A stretch of DNA of 64,000 nucleotides from Gnetum montanum (Eukaryota; Streptophyta; Gnetopsida; Gnetales; Gnetaceae): the NCBI GenBank assembly GCA_015680685.1, contig MNCI01014438.1:893599-957598 (forward strand), in the 5' to 3' direction. Of the stretch, positions 1 to 12,339 are shown piece by piece. Numbering within the stretch: the stretch's first letter is position 1; every line of letters begins with the position of its first letter. Below the pieces are notes generated by a model. The model searched no databases, was not told where the DNA came from, and was given only the letters and a program-made list of their open reading frames with translations. A program made the position numbers and the translations under genes.

Positions 1-1540
1 GAGCCAAAGCATTGTGGGAGCACAGTTAAATTACACCACCATGGAAAAGGAACTAATGATAGTGGTGTATGCTCTTGAAAAGTTCAAGCACTATGTGCTT
101 GGCTACAAAGTATTTATGCACGTGGACCATAGTGCAATCTGCTCTTTCATGAACAAGCCAATGGTGAGCCCTAGTGTCATACAGTGGCTTGTGATCTTGT
201 AAGAATTTTTTCTCACAATGGTAGATCAAAAAGGAACTGAGAATGTGGTCACTGACCACCTCTCTCACTTAAGATGGGATAATAAAGAGAAGGAGAGCTT
301 GCTCTTTGACCAGTTTCTAGATGAACTCCTCTACAAGATGTGTGTAGATGGCTTGATTCATTGATGTGTCCTTGATGAAGATCAACTACATGTTCTTCAA
401 GATGCTCATGAAGGACCTTGTGGAGGCCACTATGTAGTGAGATGCACAGCCATAAAACTCTTGATGGAATGATACTATTGGCCTACAATCTTTAGGGATG
501 TCCACCAGTTTGTCAAGTCTTGTGAACATTGTCAACGAGATAGGGGGATGACTGCTTGCATGAAAGATCCTCAACAACGGATTCAACCACTAGAACCTTT
601 TGACATATGGGGCATTGACTTCATGGATCCCATCACACCCATGTCCAATGGAAAGGCATATATTATCGTAGAAGTTGACTATTGCACAAAATGAGCAGAA
701 GTAGCAGCTGTTATTGATTATACATTGTCCACTACTACTAAATTTATATAACAAAATATTGTAAATAGGGTTGGGATGCCATGTTAACTAATTTTTAACA
801 ATGAAACTCTTTCATAGGTGTCACTTTTAGGAAGTTGATGCAATGCTTAGGGTTTAAACATAAATTAACAACACCTTATCACCCCCAAGCCAATGGTCAA
901 GTAGAGGTAACTAACTAAGAGATTATAAAAATACTAATGTGAACTATTATCAAATGTAGGAAAGACTGGAGTGAAAAACTTAATGATGTTCTCTAGGCTT
1001 ATTGTTCAACATGAAAACTTCCTATTGGCTATTCTCCCTACAAGTTAGTGTATGGAAAACTTCCAATGTTTCTGATTCAATCAGAGCTTTGTATACTTTC
1101 AATAGCCTATCATCTAAATCTTGACCTAAGTTTAGTACTAAAAGAAAGATTAATCAACCTGAATGTGCTAGATGAAAATTAATTAGTGGCCCTATCTTTG
1201 AATGAGATGTACAAGGCATTTAGCATGCAATATCATGACTTTAGAATACGAAAGGTAAAACTTCAACCAAGAGATAAAGTTTTCTATTGGAATCCCACAC
1301 ATGTAACCCAAAAGGTAAAATTCCAAACATTGTAGAAGGGATCTTATATAATTAATCAAACCTTTTCCTTTGGGACCATGTTGATCTACAAGCTTGAAAG
1401 CCCAAATAAAAAGTAGATCAACATCCAACAAGTAAAACCTTTCCTAGAGCCAAGAAAAGCTAGTGCAACTACCACCTCGATGGATGGACAACCACATTCC
1501 ATTTTTTAGATCTCCTCCTTCCAACTTAGTTGTGGGGGAG
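1..1540 (+). pseudogene. Ty3/gypsy pol 3' fragment, RNase H to integrase (element D)
   Basis: Decayed 3' end of a Ty3/gypsy polyprotein; the 5' part lies outside the window. The RNase H C-terminus is at 14-202 (EKELMIVVYALEKF, then HVDHSA). The integrase follows: an HHCC zinc finger at about 388-540 (GGHY, then CEHCQR) and the start of the catalytic core at 601-620 (FDIWGIDF). Around 790-810 the second acidic position reads NNE, so the catalytic Asp appears lost. The C-terminal part with QPRDKVFYW and VKPFLEP is at 1266-1450. Many in-frame stops and at least one frame change (about 820-900) make it non-functional. A G-rich run at 1531-1540 follows the reading frame and could be a polypurine tract. 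The clade within Ty3/gypsy is not assigned. Confidence 0.9.
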
Positions 1541-3719
1541 ATGCCCATCCATGCTTAATAATCCATATGGTTTCTTAGTTTTTCTAATTTTTGTTTTCCA
1601 AAATTTTGATTTTACAAGTTATTTATTTACAAAATTTTTGATTTTTAGATTTTTCTAATTTTACATCATTGTTAGTACCTTTGAATAATTTTTGATTATT
1701 TTACATTTTATTATATATTTTACTTTGTTTTATTTTGTTCAAGTATGATATTTCCTCATTTTTGCTAATAAAATTGCTTTATTGCCATCAGACACAATGC
1801 CACTGTTGTTGTTTACTAATGATGGTTTGTGCTTAATGTTGTGATTGTTAATGTTTGGTTTCTATTTTTGAATTCTAATGTTTGATGACTTTGACATGGT
1901 TTATTTTTCATGGAATAGGCAGTGAGTCCATGTTATCTACCCATTTAATGAACTCTATGGTTTTCCTTATTCTGGTAATTTGATATCCCTTCCATTAGAG
2001 AAACTTCTAATCAATTGGTGACCTTGGTAGTTTCAAAATTAGGAAGGATTCAAAGGTTTGTAAAGGATGTGACTTCAAGGGGACTCAGTACTCTTTGTAG
2101 TCTTCTACTTGCTTGAGTGATTGAGTGTTTTTCATGGACTTATTACCATTCCATTTCAACCACTGATAGGAAGTCAAATAAAGTCTTTGCATGGTGTGGT
2201 TCCCTTCCAAAAATTTAAAGAAAAAAAGATATGATGGGAATTTAAAGAACACCCCTTAGAAAAAATAAATGAATAAGTCCTTTCATGATGTGGTTTCCAT
2301 TTCAAAAGTAAAAAATGAAAAAAAATTATGAAAATTCAAAGCACACCCCTTAGACAAATAAATAGGCTACAAGGACTAGTTATGGGACTAGAAAGATATG
2401 TACCTATGCCTAAAGGTTTTCTCTAACTAAAGCCCTCTCTCACTTCCTACTTCTCTCTTTTCTTCTCCTTATGTAATGGTGGTTGTCTCGTGGAAGCACT
2501 CTCGTGTCTCGTGTGAGTGGATCAATCTTAGGGTGGCAATGTCAAGTCATTGAAAGTGAATGATTTTGGTTTGGATTGAGGATAGATCTTCCTAGGTCAT
2601 TTTAAACAAAAATTCCATAAGGAACTTCTTATGACCTCAATTCAGAACTCCATTCCACCTTCTCTATCATCCATCCATTCCTCCTTAACTCACCTTGTTG
2701 CCAGGTTCCATGTTATGCTCTATGTCTTAGTCTAATGTGTTTGAATTCTTGAGTAGATTCTTTTTGATTGGTCCTTAACTTTTCATAATCATTAAATAAA
2801 TTTTGTAGCCCACAGAATTCTTAGTTGAGGTTATGTTAGGGCAATAAGGGCATGAGCCTGCTATGGGAAGGACCCACTTGCATAGCTCTTGGTTTGGTTA
2901 GTTAAGGTCCCTTACCTTTGACATTGCTACAATCCTATCTTTCACCTATTCCATTGGGTATTCTACTTAGTGCTCCTTAACCTTTTATTTCATTCATCCC
3001 CCAAATGAATTTTTCTTCCTTTTTCCAAATTTATGAGCTTTAATGCCCTCTTCTCATGTTTTCATACTATTCTTGACCTTTTGAGCTTTCATTTGATCCC
3101 AATTTCATCCAAACATTCTTTGTATTTTGCAAGTTTGACCAAAGTCAATGTTTGTCTACAATGATCAACAATTGCATTGACAAGGCCTCATCAATGCAGC
3201 TGATCATGTTGATGAGGCCCTATCAACGAGGCCTCGTCAACGCAGTGCTTACATCCTATATATGCCACCATGCACTTAGGAATTTTTTGACATTTTCCTC
3301 ATAACACATGGGGAGTTTTTGTAAATTTTTAGAGCCCATAACTTCCCAATAATTTGTCCAAATCACTCCATTTTTAGATCTTACACTTATTGGAGGTAAG
3401 ATCTTTATCATGGGGGCTACAAAACTTAAGGTTTTTAATGAAAAATAGATGAAATTTTTTGGAAAATTTTCTAGCTCCCCCAAAGGGTTAATAACCTTAA
3501 CAATATACAAACATCAATTTTTTTGAAGAGTTAGCCCTTTTAGCATCCTATGGGATGAATTATTACCAATAACACATAACTAAATAATAATTGGAATAAT
3601 TAAATAAGCCATAATTACAACTTAGTCAAGTGTAACTATCCTTAAGAGATAAAGGTATCCCAATTGCTTTAAGTTACACAATGATTGCTAGCCCATGGTC
3701 TCATTGTGATTATAGATGA
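1541..3719. other. Non-coding spacer between pol and the downstream ORF of element D
   Basis: AT-rich sequence without a credible reading frame. It holds a local near-duplicate about 130 bp apart (accccttagaaaaaataaat near 2252 and accccttagacaaataaata near 2345), a palindromic word cluster at 3176-3246 and a TATA-like CTATATATG at 3256-3264 about 460 bp upstream of the next ORF. It could instead be a 3' LTR starting right after the G-rich run at 1531-1540, but I found no partner copy. Confidence 0.5.
3176..3246. repeat. Cluster of the word TTGATGAGGCCTCGTCAA (element D)
   Basis: Four diverged copies, on either strand, of a word centred on GAGGCCTC with arms TTGA(T/C) and (A/G)TCAA. The perfect core CGAGGCCTCG is at 3227-3236. 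The same word recurs at 6818-6912, again just upstream of a TATA-like box. Confidence 0.7.
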
Positions 3720-6548
3720 TGCCAAAATAGAAACACCTATAGGAAGGAGAACCTTCTCAACCAAGGGAGAAGCAGCCTAGAGGTAGAATCACCAGAGGAA
3801 ACCCATGCAATGATACCTCTTCATGAGGAGCCCAAAGTGGAATCTATTCAATAGATTCCAAAAGAAGAAATGTCCATAGAATAATCACAACAAGGAGAAG
3901 TGCCTAGACCTATGCTAAGGCTTGAAGTCACCCTGACTCAAGCCTACCTTGACATTATCATGTCCCAAGAAATCTAATAATTAGTTCTTTAGGAAATCAA
4001 CTTTAAATCATTCTTAGAGAAAGCTCCAGCAGATGTTAAGACTCAACTACAAACCTCTCCCATGTGGCCAATCATCAGATCCAGTGGGAAGTGGTACATG
4101 GACGATACATATCTCTTATAGAGTAATCGAAGGCTAGGGTCCACTATAAAAATCAAGAACATTAAAGTGTCCTACTTGGTAGAAGCTATTGCGTAGGCAC
4201 TGGGGTTGCCTAGCACTGGGAGCTAGTTGGCAAAACTATGCATGAAAGGTGATCTTGAGGCTAAGAAGGAGTGGACTCAATAGTTCTATGGGTTGACTGT
4301 AAGGAGTATGAGGTTGTTCACACCAGCAAAATGAATCTATTTCAAAATTTTGGCCTGTAACCTCAATCCAATGGTGAGGCCATGCAAGATGATCGCTTTC
4401 TCCACCCAAGCATGCACTACTCTAAGTAGGAAATTTCCTATCAACCTTCCACAACTATTCTACTTAGAGATTGATAAGCATTTCAAGAAAAATAAACATG
4501 GAAGAAAAAGCCTGCCCTTTCCATGCCTCATTTGAAAACTATGCAAAAGAGTAGGTTTTTTCTACTACTCCAATGACACAAGTAGGCATGCTCCTTTGGC
4601 CATATGGTCCAAAATCATGAAATATAAGAAAATAGTGATGACTCAAAAAGAGGAGCAGTTTCCACCACCACCCACTGAAGAAACAATGCTAGAAGCCCAC
4701 GCTGCCATTGAGTGCCTACGCAAAATCCAAGAGTAGCTCTTGAGTGAAAAAGAGAAATGTGTAGGAATGAGTAGGATGGATGCATCTATATATCAACTAG
4801 CAATGAGTTACCTTAATGAGGTGGCTCAAATAGTTAATCATATGGAGAGGGGTAGGCTAATTTTCTCTACCCAACGAGCATAGTTGCCTACGAGGTTGGA
4901 TCCCAATGCTTGGAAGGTGATAGTGTTATTACCTCAACACCATTTACTCCTAAAAATCTCTAGGAATTCCACCACCTTCTCAATGCATTTGGAGGAAGGT
5001 GAAGGGGAAATTTTCCTAGTGATGTAGCACCAAGGGTAGGAAATAATAGCTAAAGTGGTTACTGACCATGTTGCTAAAGCACTAAATGCACTTCTGGCAT
5101 CTGAACAAGACGTATCTGCACTTTGAGATGTGAAGAGGTTCATAGGCATAATTAGTGGGAAGTTGAATGTATCCTTTCATGAAGAATTACTGGATCGAGT
5201 AGTGGGGGATCAGGCAAATGATTTTTGACATCTTCAATTTTCTGGAAAAAATCACCACAACCCAATTAAAGCTACTAGACACAAGGAGGAAGTGCATCAT
5301 TTTGAAGTGACAACTTGAAATGGCTTAAGAACAAAATCAATGCTTGGCTGTGAAGGCTATCGGACTATGTGCCTACCTTGCTAATCCTGCAATCCTCAAC
5401 CCTATAGAAATAAGAGATGAAGCTTTCCAATAGCTTTAGGAATGATTTAGGAAGGTTAAGGAGGAGGCAATAATGACCATCTTTAACTTGTCCATAGCTA
5501 AAGCAAAAATGTATTCAATTTAGAAGGACTTGGCTTAGATGTGCCAGGAGAATGAAAATTTGACTGCTCAAAATCATTGCCTGTGTAATATTGATGCTTA
5601 GAAGAAACAAACATAAAAATTTATTCATCAACAATAGGAGTAGCTTGCCAGGGTGAACACTGAATTGAGGAGATTGGCTACAAAAAAATTAAAATATGTT
5701 AATGGAGGAAGTTCATGCTTTGTGCCAGAAGTCTACCATCAAGATCACTACCTAGAAGAATGAGGTCCTTAAGTTTGAAAAAGTGAAGCATCACTACAAA
5801 GACCAGATTGGACTATAGAAAGAAGTCAATGAGAAACACATCCAAATGATGAAGGTGAAAGTAAATGAAGCCCTCTAGCAACTTCAACAAGGAAGAGAGG
5901 TTTGGTAGCTCATCATTGATGGGATTGATGCCTATAACAAGGTAGAGATTCCACTGAGGGAGTTGAAAATAGAAGAGATGATAGAATATATGGAGTTGAT
6001 TAATCTTTGTTACAAAAACCTAGCACTACTAACTATTGAATGGACATGGTCAGAGTTGGAGAAATAAGTGGCTAGCTTGTATTTGTTATATAAGGCAAAT
6101 TTTAAGCACCACAAAGACACAAAGTAGAAGCTTGAGACCGTAAACACTAAACTTGAAGTTCTTGAAGCATGGTTCACAGATCAATGATCAACTACTAAGA
6201 ACCTAGCCAAATAGATGAATGACTACTAGGAATTGAAGGAAACAATCAAGGTGTTCAACATTGAATACAAATAGTTTGTTGTTTTTTTCATTAATGTGGA
6301 GTTGTTTCGTGCAATCCTGTGTCCCTAGGATGTGCTTGGTTCGACCCACATAAGTGAAGTTGCATGGACGTTGCTTGATCCCAGAAGTAAGGAGTAGAAA
6401 ATGAAAGTGTTGATGGATGCTTTTTGCCTTCCACTTGAAGTTATATTAGTAGTAGGACCATCACAGCCACCTCAACCACTGCTTGTGCATGAAACTAGTG
6501 AAGGTCCCTTGGAACCTCAAGAGGCATCACCACTTAGGACCATTTGAT
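3720..6548 (+). pseudogene. Decayed sense-strand extra ORF downstream of pol, plant transposon-protein-like
   Basis: One long reading frame runs from about 3720 to 5690 and continues in another frame from about 5695 to 6548, the shift lying at an A run near 5684. The stops are almost all TAG/TAA/TGA at single codons, so roughly 940 residues were once coded. The N-terminal third (3970-4560) has the pattern IKVSYLVEAIA, WTQ-FYGL, a middle LNPMVRPCKMIAFSTQA and a closing LPFPCLI-KLCKRVGF. From memory this resembles the domain annotated as putative plant transposon protein in ORFs carried by plant LTR elements. The C-terminal two thirds are charged and Leu/Glu/Lys-rich, probably coiled coil, ending in a Pro-rich tail. 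It lies downstream of pol on the same strand, like the extra or env-like ORF of some plant gypsy elements. Function unknown; no transmembrane segment is obvious. Confidence 0.65.
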
Positions 6549-6599
6549 CTTCTCCACCACTCTTCATGCAACCAAGGAATGTGCCGTCTAATTTTGAAA

Positions 6600-7350
6600 A
6601 GTCATGTTATGGTGTTCATTTTTGTGTCCTAAACACTGTCATTTTTGTAATGTGTTGATTCGTACACCCGGGCACTTCATTTTTTACCAAGTCAGTTAGT
6701 GTATTTTGTTTGAGAAAAGTTAGTCAATAATCCCATACTTTCCCAATTTTGTAAAAAACCTCAAGGATGAGTTTTCATTGATTCCTAGGGTATGATGAGT
6801 TGCAGTTCAGTTAGCTACGTTGATGAGGCCTCGTTGACATGGCCTCATTGGTTGGGCCTTGTTGACAAGGCCTAGTCGACACATCATATCATGCGTCGAT
6901 CAAGCCTTATTGATGTAGTGTATATTTTTTTTACTATAAATATGTTCCTACTAGACATATTTATGGTAATAGAGATCTTAGTTGTAGCGAAGCTCTTGCA
7001 ATTTTTCATTTGAAAGTTAGAATTTTTCTCCTGAGTGCTTGCAGCAAGAGTCATTGAGTGTACAAATCTTTATTCAAGCATTGTTGTACTTGAGCACGAC
7101 AGTGTGTGCGGTAATAAAGATGAGCTTTTTGATAAACCTTGTAGCACTTTGGATAGATTAAATATTTTGTTTATACATTTAATGTTTTCAATTATTCATT
7201 TAATTCTTTCAATTATTTATTAAATGTTTCCAGTAATTAAGTTAATGAAGCAATTAAGTAAGATAGATTAAACACATAAGTACAACCACTTCAAGCATAA
7301 CATGTATTTGCTTGGTAATCCTAGTAGTGTTATCACTTGGTATGCCCAAT
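6600..7350 (+). other. LTR-like stretch with palindromic words and TATA box
   Basis: It follows the extra ORF and begins near TGTTATGGTG (6606). It carries five diverged copies of the GAGGCCTC word at 6818-6912, then TATAAA at 6935-6940. This order (repeat words, TATA, short transcribed tail) is that of an LTR, probably the 3' LTR of element D. No second copy is visible, so the boundaries are not proven. Confidence 0.45.
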
Positions 7351-7739
7351 AGCATAGTGCTTGGTCACCTATTAATGGATATGTGGATTCAAGACATGTG
7401 CAGAAAGTGGGATTGGATGCTTATGTTAGGACTAGTTAAACACTAGTTAATTAGTTAATCCAATTACTTTTATCTCCCTTTGAACATCAAACCATAAATA
7501 TAAAATGATAAAAATTAGATGCCTCATTTACACTTAACCATACTAATGTACATCACAAGTGTAATTGGGAAGACAAAAATTAAGCATAATGCAAAGAATC
7601 ACTTCCTAGAAGACTAGTGCACTCAAAACTACAAAGTCTATGAAATTTGACTAGATTGCACGTGAACAGTTGTGATTCATATGGTTGGGCATAGGGGTAC
7701 CTTGCCATTCATTAGAGAGCATCCCATCCATACTAGAAA
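7351..7739. other. Unassigned sequence
   Basis: No reading frame, repeat or motif that I can support. It separates the LTR-like stretch of D from the first repeat cluster of C. Confidence 0.5.
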
Positions 7740-7740
7740 C

Positions 7741-7880
7741 TTATGGAGCATGGCATGCTAAGGCCTAAAATTAGTAACCCTATAGCCCACTATGGCCTAA
7801 AACTAACACATCGCATGGCTTGCCATGGCCTTAAATTGGCAAGAATTATATGGCCTGCCATGGACTTAAAATGGAAAACA
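7741..7880 (+). repeat. Short tandem repeat, unit like GGCCTTAAAATTGGC
   Basis: About four degenerate copies of (A/T)GGCCT(A/T)AAA(A/T)T preceded by a GCCATGG-like word. The same motif family occurs three times in elements A and B (for example 29675-29790 and 39580-39640), which ties this region to the Tat-like group. Confidence 0.7.
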
Positions 7881-8939
7881 TATATATCCTATTTACAACC
7901 TAGTTTACATCCTTATGGCCTACAAAATGATTATTTGCAATTGAAAATATAGAAATGACTGTTTACAACCAAAAAAGTGAAAATGACTATTTATAGTTAA
8001 AAATAGGAAAATGACAATTTGTAGCAAAAAATAGGAAAATGATAGAGTATAACCAAAAATATGAAGATGATAATGTATAAATAAGATTTTTTTTCACACT
8101 AAAATCCATTGTTAGAAAAATTTAGAACACAACCTAAGTCCATAAACCAAAATTTAATGGAATTGAACAACAACAACACCAAAAACTAGAATGGTTGTAG
8201 TAAATAGTAGACAAAAAATATTAAAAAATTTTACTTTAATCCAAAACACTTCTAAACCCTTCTTAACATCTCACCTAATCCTTAGGATCATGGGATGTTG
8301 ATGGAAAAGTTTTTCAAAGTCTCAATGTTTCCCATCTTCACAAGGGTAAATGCATAATAACCTCAAAACCATGATTTCACACAAGCTTATGGAAACATTT
8401 GTAAAAAATTAACCACTTAAAAGAATTTGATGATCCCATTGTTTTTGAAATTGTAAAATCATGAACCATAATCACCTAATAAGAAAACATAAAAACTCTT
8501 AACTATTGTTTCAAAAAAATTGCAGAACTAAAATGACTGTGGCTGTTCTAGCCAAAACCCCATTTTATGCAAGCTAATAGAAACACCTGCTATTAATAAA
8601 CCATTCATCCAAATTAAATGATTCCATAGCTACTATAATCCTTAAATGATGAACTAAAAATCCTTATATTAAAACTCACAAAATGCATAACCTTTTAATT
8701 TAGAAAATAAATGCCAAATTTACATAAAAAATAGACCAAGAAAACATGACTATGTTGGGATTTTGGACTTCTAGACTTGAATACATTGGGGAAGCCTTAG
8801 AATAGATGACATATTCCATCCATTCTCAAAACCAAATCATTAGTTACACTTCCATGATGAAAAATCCCATGCTCAAGCCAAGAAACCATGTGTCAACATA
8901 GATATAAATTGAGTTGGCAAAAACCTTGAAACTCATGGG

Positions 8940-11175
8940 AAAACTTGGTATTCTATGAGACTATGCTAGCTTGGAGCCTAACTACATTGGCCCAGCATAG
9001 TCAAATGGAATATGTTGCATTTTCCATTTCCAATTAGCCCATCTACATTGTATATTAACCCATGAAACCTGTAACCAAAATTAGTAACTAGGTGTTAAAA
9101 TTAGCAATCATTGAGCGCTGAAATGATGTTAAATCTTATCAAAAACTAGATTTTTGATGTGACTATGTTGAGCAATGGCATGACTATGCTAGGCCAGTGT
9201 AGTTAAGTATGGAATAGATCATTCCTAGTTCATCTAGCTTCTAGTCAACTCTGAATCTCTATACCATCTCCCCAAACCCTGGCCAAACCTCTTGACAATT
9301 TCAAAACTTAGTCAAATTGACAAAATGATGGTACAAACTAGTTACAATCCATGAGTAAGCTAGAGTAACGTAGTAACTATGTTTGCCTAGTGTATTCATA
9401 GGGTTTATGGGAAGAATTGATCACAAAAACCATTCTAGAGCTCAAAAACTATACTTAGAGCATTACTACCTCCTTAAGACATTTGGTGACTTGAGAATGT
9501 CGACTGACTACCAAAAAACCTTGTAAAAATCTATGAAAATCCATTTCCCAAGTGTGACTATGCTAGGAATATGGATACTATGCTAGGCCTATGTAGTCAT
9601 AGTAAGTGCCTAGCGCAATCCACTTAAAACCTTCAAAAGAATCATTTTGAAGTCCAAATCCACACCTAGAGACCTTAGGAACATGTTAGAACATAGACAA
9701 AAGAGAAAATTTATCATTTCCCACATCAAAAGGCATTTCACAAAGGTGACTATGTTGGGCCATCATAGTCATTGGTTGTGGGCAATATAGTCCACCTACA
9801 AAGTTTGAAACATAACATTTCGAAGTTAAAACTCATTCTCAGGAACCTCAAAACCTAGATAGACTAAAAACCAAGGTTGCAATTGCCATTTTTTCCCTTT
9901 GCAACATCTTCCACCCCCAAATACACTAGGGAGGATGTGAGTATGTTGGGCTAGTGTAGTCATTGGTGTTGCCCAGTATAGTCCACCCAAAATTGACCAA
10001 AATCATAATAAAGAACCCAAATCCACTTTTAGCAAACCCTAAAATCTCCTCAAAGATTGTTTGACCATGAAGCTTACCACTTTTTTCCGATTTTTGGCAT
10101 TTCCCAACCCCAAATATGATGGGGAGGGTGTGACTATGTTGGGATAGTATAGTCACTAATGGTGCCCAATGTAGTCCACCTAAAACTAGTTCAAAGTTAC
10201 TAAAATAGCTCATAATTCATTTTTGGAATTCTTGGGGTCATGCTGGAGTCAATTTTAGCAACAAAACCCAATATTCTCCATCTTTGAAACTTAAAGCCAC
10301 TAAAATACTATATGACTATGCAAAGCCTACATAGTCATCAATAGAGACCAGCATAGTCCACCTGAAGATGTCCAAAATAGCTCAAAAACTACTCAAATTG
10401 ACTCCTAGAAAGACCTAAAACCCTTCTAGAGCATACTCAAACCTTAGAAGCTTGGTAAATAAGCCAAAATTGTTTTTTTTTTCCACTATTTTTCTACTCA
10501 AATACCTCAACTACACTAGGAACTACATGCCTAGTGTAGTCACAAGGTATTTAACCATCCTAAGGCCCAAGAAATCACTAAAACTAATTATTTTGGCACT
10601 AAAACTAACAATTTTAGCACTAAAACCCTAGCTAGTAGCAGTAGTGACCGTAGAAGCCTACTATTATGGTTAATTGAGCTCATAAACTAGTCAACATATG
10701 TTTTCCATTTATGACAATTCTAAGGAAGCCTATGACTATGTTGGTCTAGTGTAGTCATAGTAGGAAGGAAAAATGTGATAATAATAATTAATAGTATACC
10801 ACTCAAAGTAACACAGAACTAGCTTAGAATGCTCGAAACCCTACTCCATGTCACCTAGCTACAATTCCACTACATTTTAGTCCTTGAAAACCCATGAACT
10901 CATTTATTCCCTGTGACTTCGTTAGGGCTTGCTAGCGTAGCACAATCACCACTAGAAATTTGATTTTTAGCCTTTTGGAAAGTTAAAATAGTGTCAAAAC
11001 TTGCAAATCTTTAATACCCATTCCTTTCACTAGTTATTTAGACCATTGGGAGACTGAAGTGACCATACTAAGCCTAGGAAACTATCCCTAAATGTTGAGA
11101 GTGCTGGAGAATGCATGACTACATTGGGCCAACGTAATCATGAGTGGGGCCCAACATAGTCACAAGAAAAAGTGC
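8940..11175 (+). repeat. Degenerate ~190-bp tandem array with word GACTATGTTGGGC...GTAGTCAT
   Basis: The inverted-repeat word TGACTATG ... TAGTCA recurs near 8950, 9160, 9370, 9553, 9746, 9937, 10130, 10312, 10510, 10731, 10911 and 11115. Most steps are 180-205 bp. The three copies from 9746 to 10130 also share flanks (a ...CCCCAAATA... run before, AGTCCACC after), so the whole monomer is repeated. The only long minus-strand frame here (9926-10213) spans monomers and looks fortuitous. The stretch sits where A and B have the promoter side of their antisense gene. Confidence 0.75.
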
Positions 11176-11224
11176 TAGTTTTATGTCAAAATAGCCCTAA
11201 AATAACCTTCTCATGTGTCCAAAC

Positions 11225-11655
11225 TCCCTTGGTAACCCTATAGCCTCGTAAAATGGCTTGCTAAAGCTTAAAACTGGTAGAAACTAACCCTAGTTGATCA
11301 ATATTGACTAGGTTTTATCACATGTATTCTATTTTGATATATTTAATCTTATTTCATGGTGTTTAACTTATTTTGACCTTGTTGTATTGTTAATGTTCAT
11401 TGCCATCAGTTGACCTCATCTAGCCTCTACATCACTTCAATTTTATCATATCTACCTTAGTTTCTTTATTATGACCTCTGTTGACCCTTATTTAGCCTTT
11501 GGTTGGTGTTAAGTGATGGGTTTTGACCATCTTTAATCATCATTTGACACCATGTAACCTTGGCCTACCAAGGCCTTAAACTGGTAACTTAGCTTGCCAA
11601 GGCCTTAAATTGGTAACATGGCTTGCTAAGGCCTAAAATTGGTAGAAGTGTAACC
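11225..11655 (+). repeat. Short tandem repeat, unit TTGCCAAGGCCTTAAATTGG
   Basis: One copy near 11255 and three adjacent copies at 11555-11650 (about 30 bp each: cluster of CTTGCCAAGGCCTTAAA followed by TTGGTA). It matches the cluster at 7741-7880 and a single copy at 12283-12315. Confidence 0.75.
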
Positions 11656-12339
11656 ATAGTTGACCATGTTTGATCTTATACTACCCCTACTGGCCCATAT
11701 TGATCATGTTTCAACCTAATTTAACATCAACTTAATTTTTTTGACCCACTTTTGCTTTATTATTGAAGTATTTTATAGTATTTTTTACATTATTTAATAA
11801 TTTTATTACACAGATGCCACTTGATGGGCTTATGTTGTCATGTAGGACTAAGCTATGAGGATAAGAGAGCAAATTGGACTAGCCTCAGATCCTAAATGGG
11901 CCTCTCTTGTGATGATGTTAGGCCAAGATAACCTAAGCCTTTAAAACCATTTTACTATACAACATTGATATCCTAAAGTAGCCTAATGATCATTAATGTT
12001 GAAGCCAGAAAAATCACAAAGGATCCTCACTGATGGTGAGGAGAAACACATAGGACTAAGTTCCTCACTGAAATGTAAGCCTACTCATGACCTCATCATG
12101 CTCTTGCAATACAGGATTAAAGCCATTACATAGCCTTGATTACATAAAAAACTCACATGTTTAATTGTAGTATTATTTACTATTGTTGATAGGTTGCAAT
12201 TAATGATTGATGTTGATGATTTCAAAGATCTACAAGAAGCAAGCCTGCATGACATCTTTTGCATAACAAAGGAACATATTTCTATGGCTTGCCATGATCT
12301 TAAAATAGCAACCTTGGTAGCATGTTTTCTTTCATCATT

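Noticed and set aside
1541-3650. A 2.1-kb LTR of element D starting after the G-rich run
   Set aside because: No second copy in the window and no primer-binding site before the following ORF; kept only as an alternative.
9926-10213. 95-codon minus-strand frame in element C
   Set aside because: It spans monomers of the ~190-bp array; the translated repeats explain its apparent pattern.
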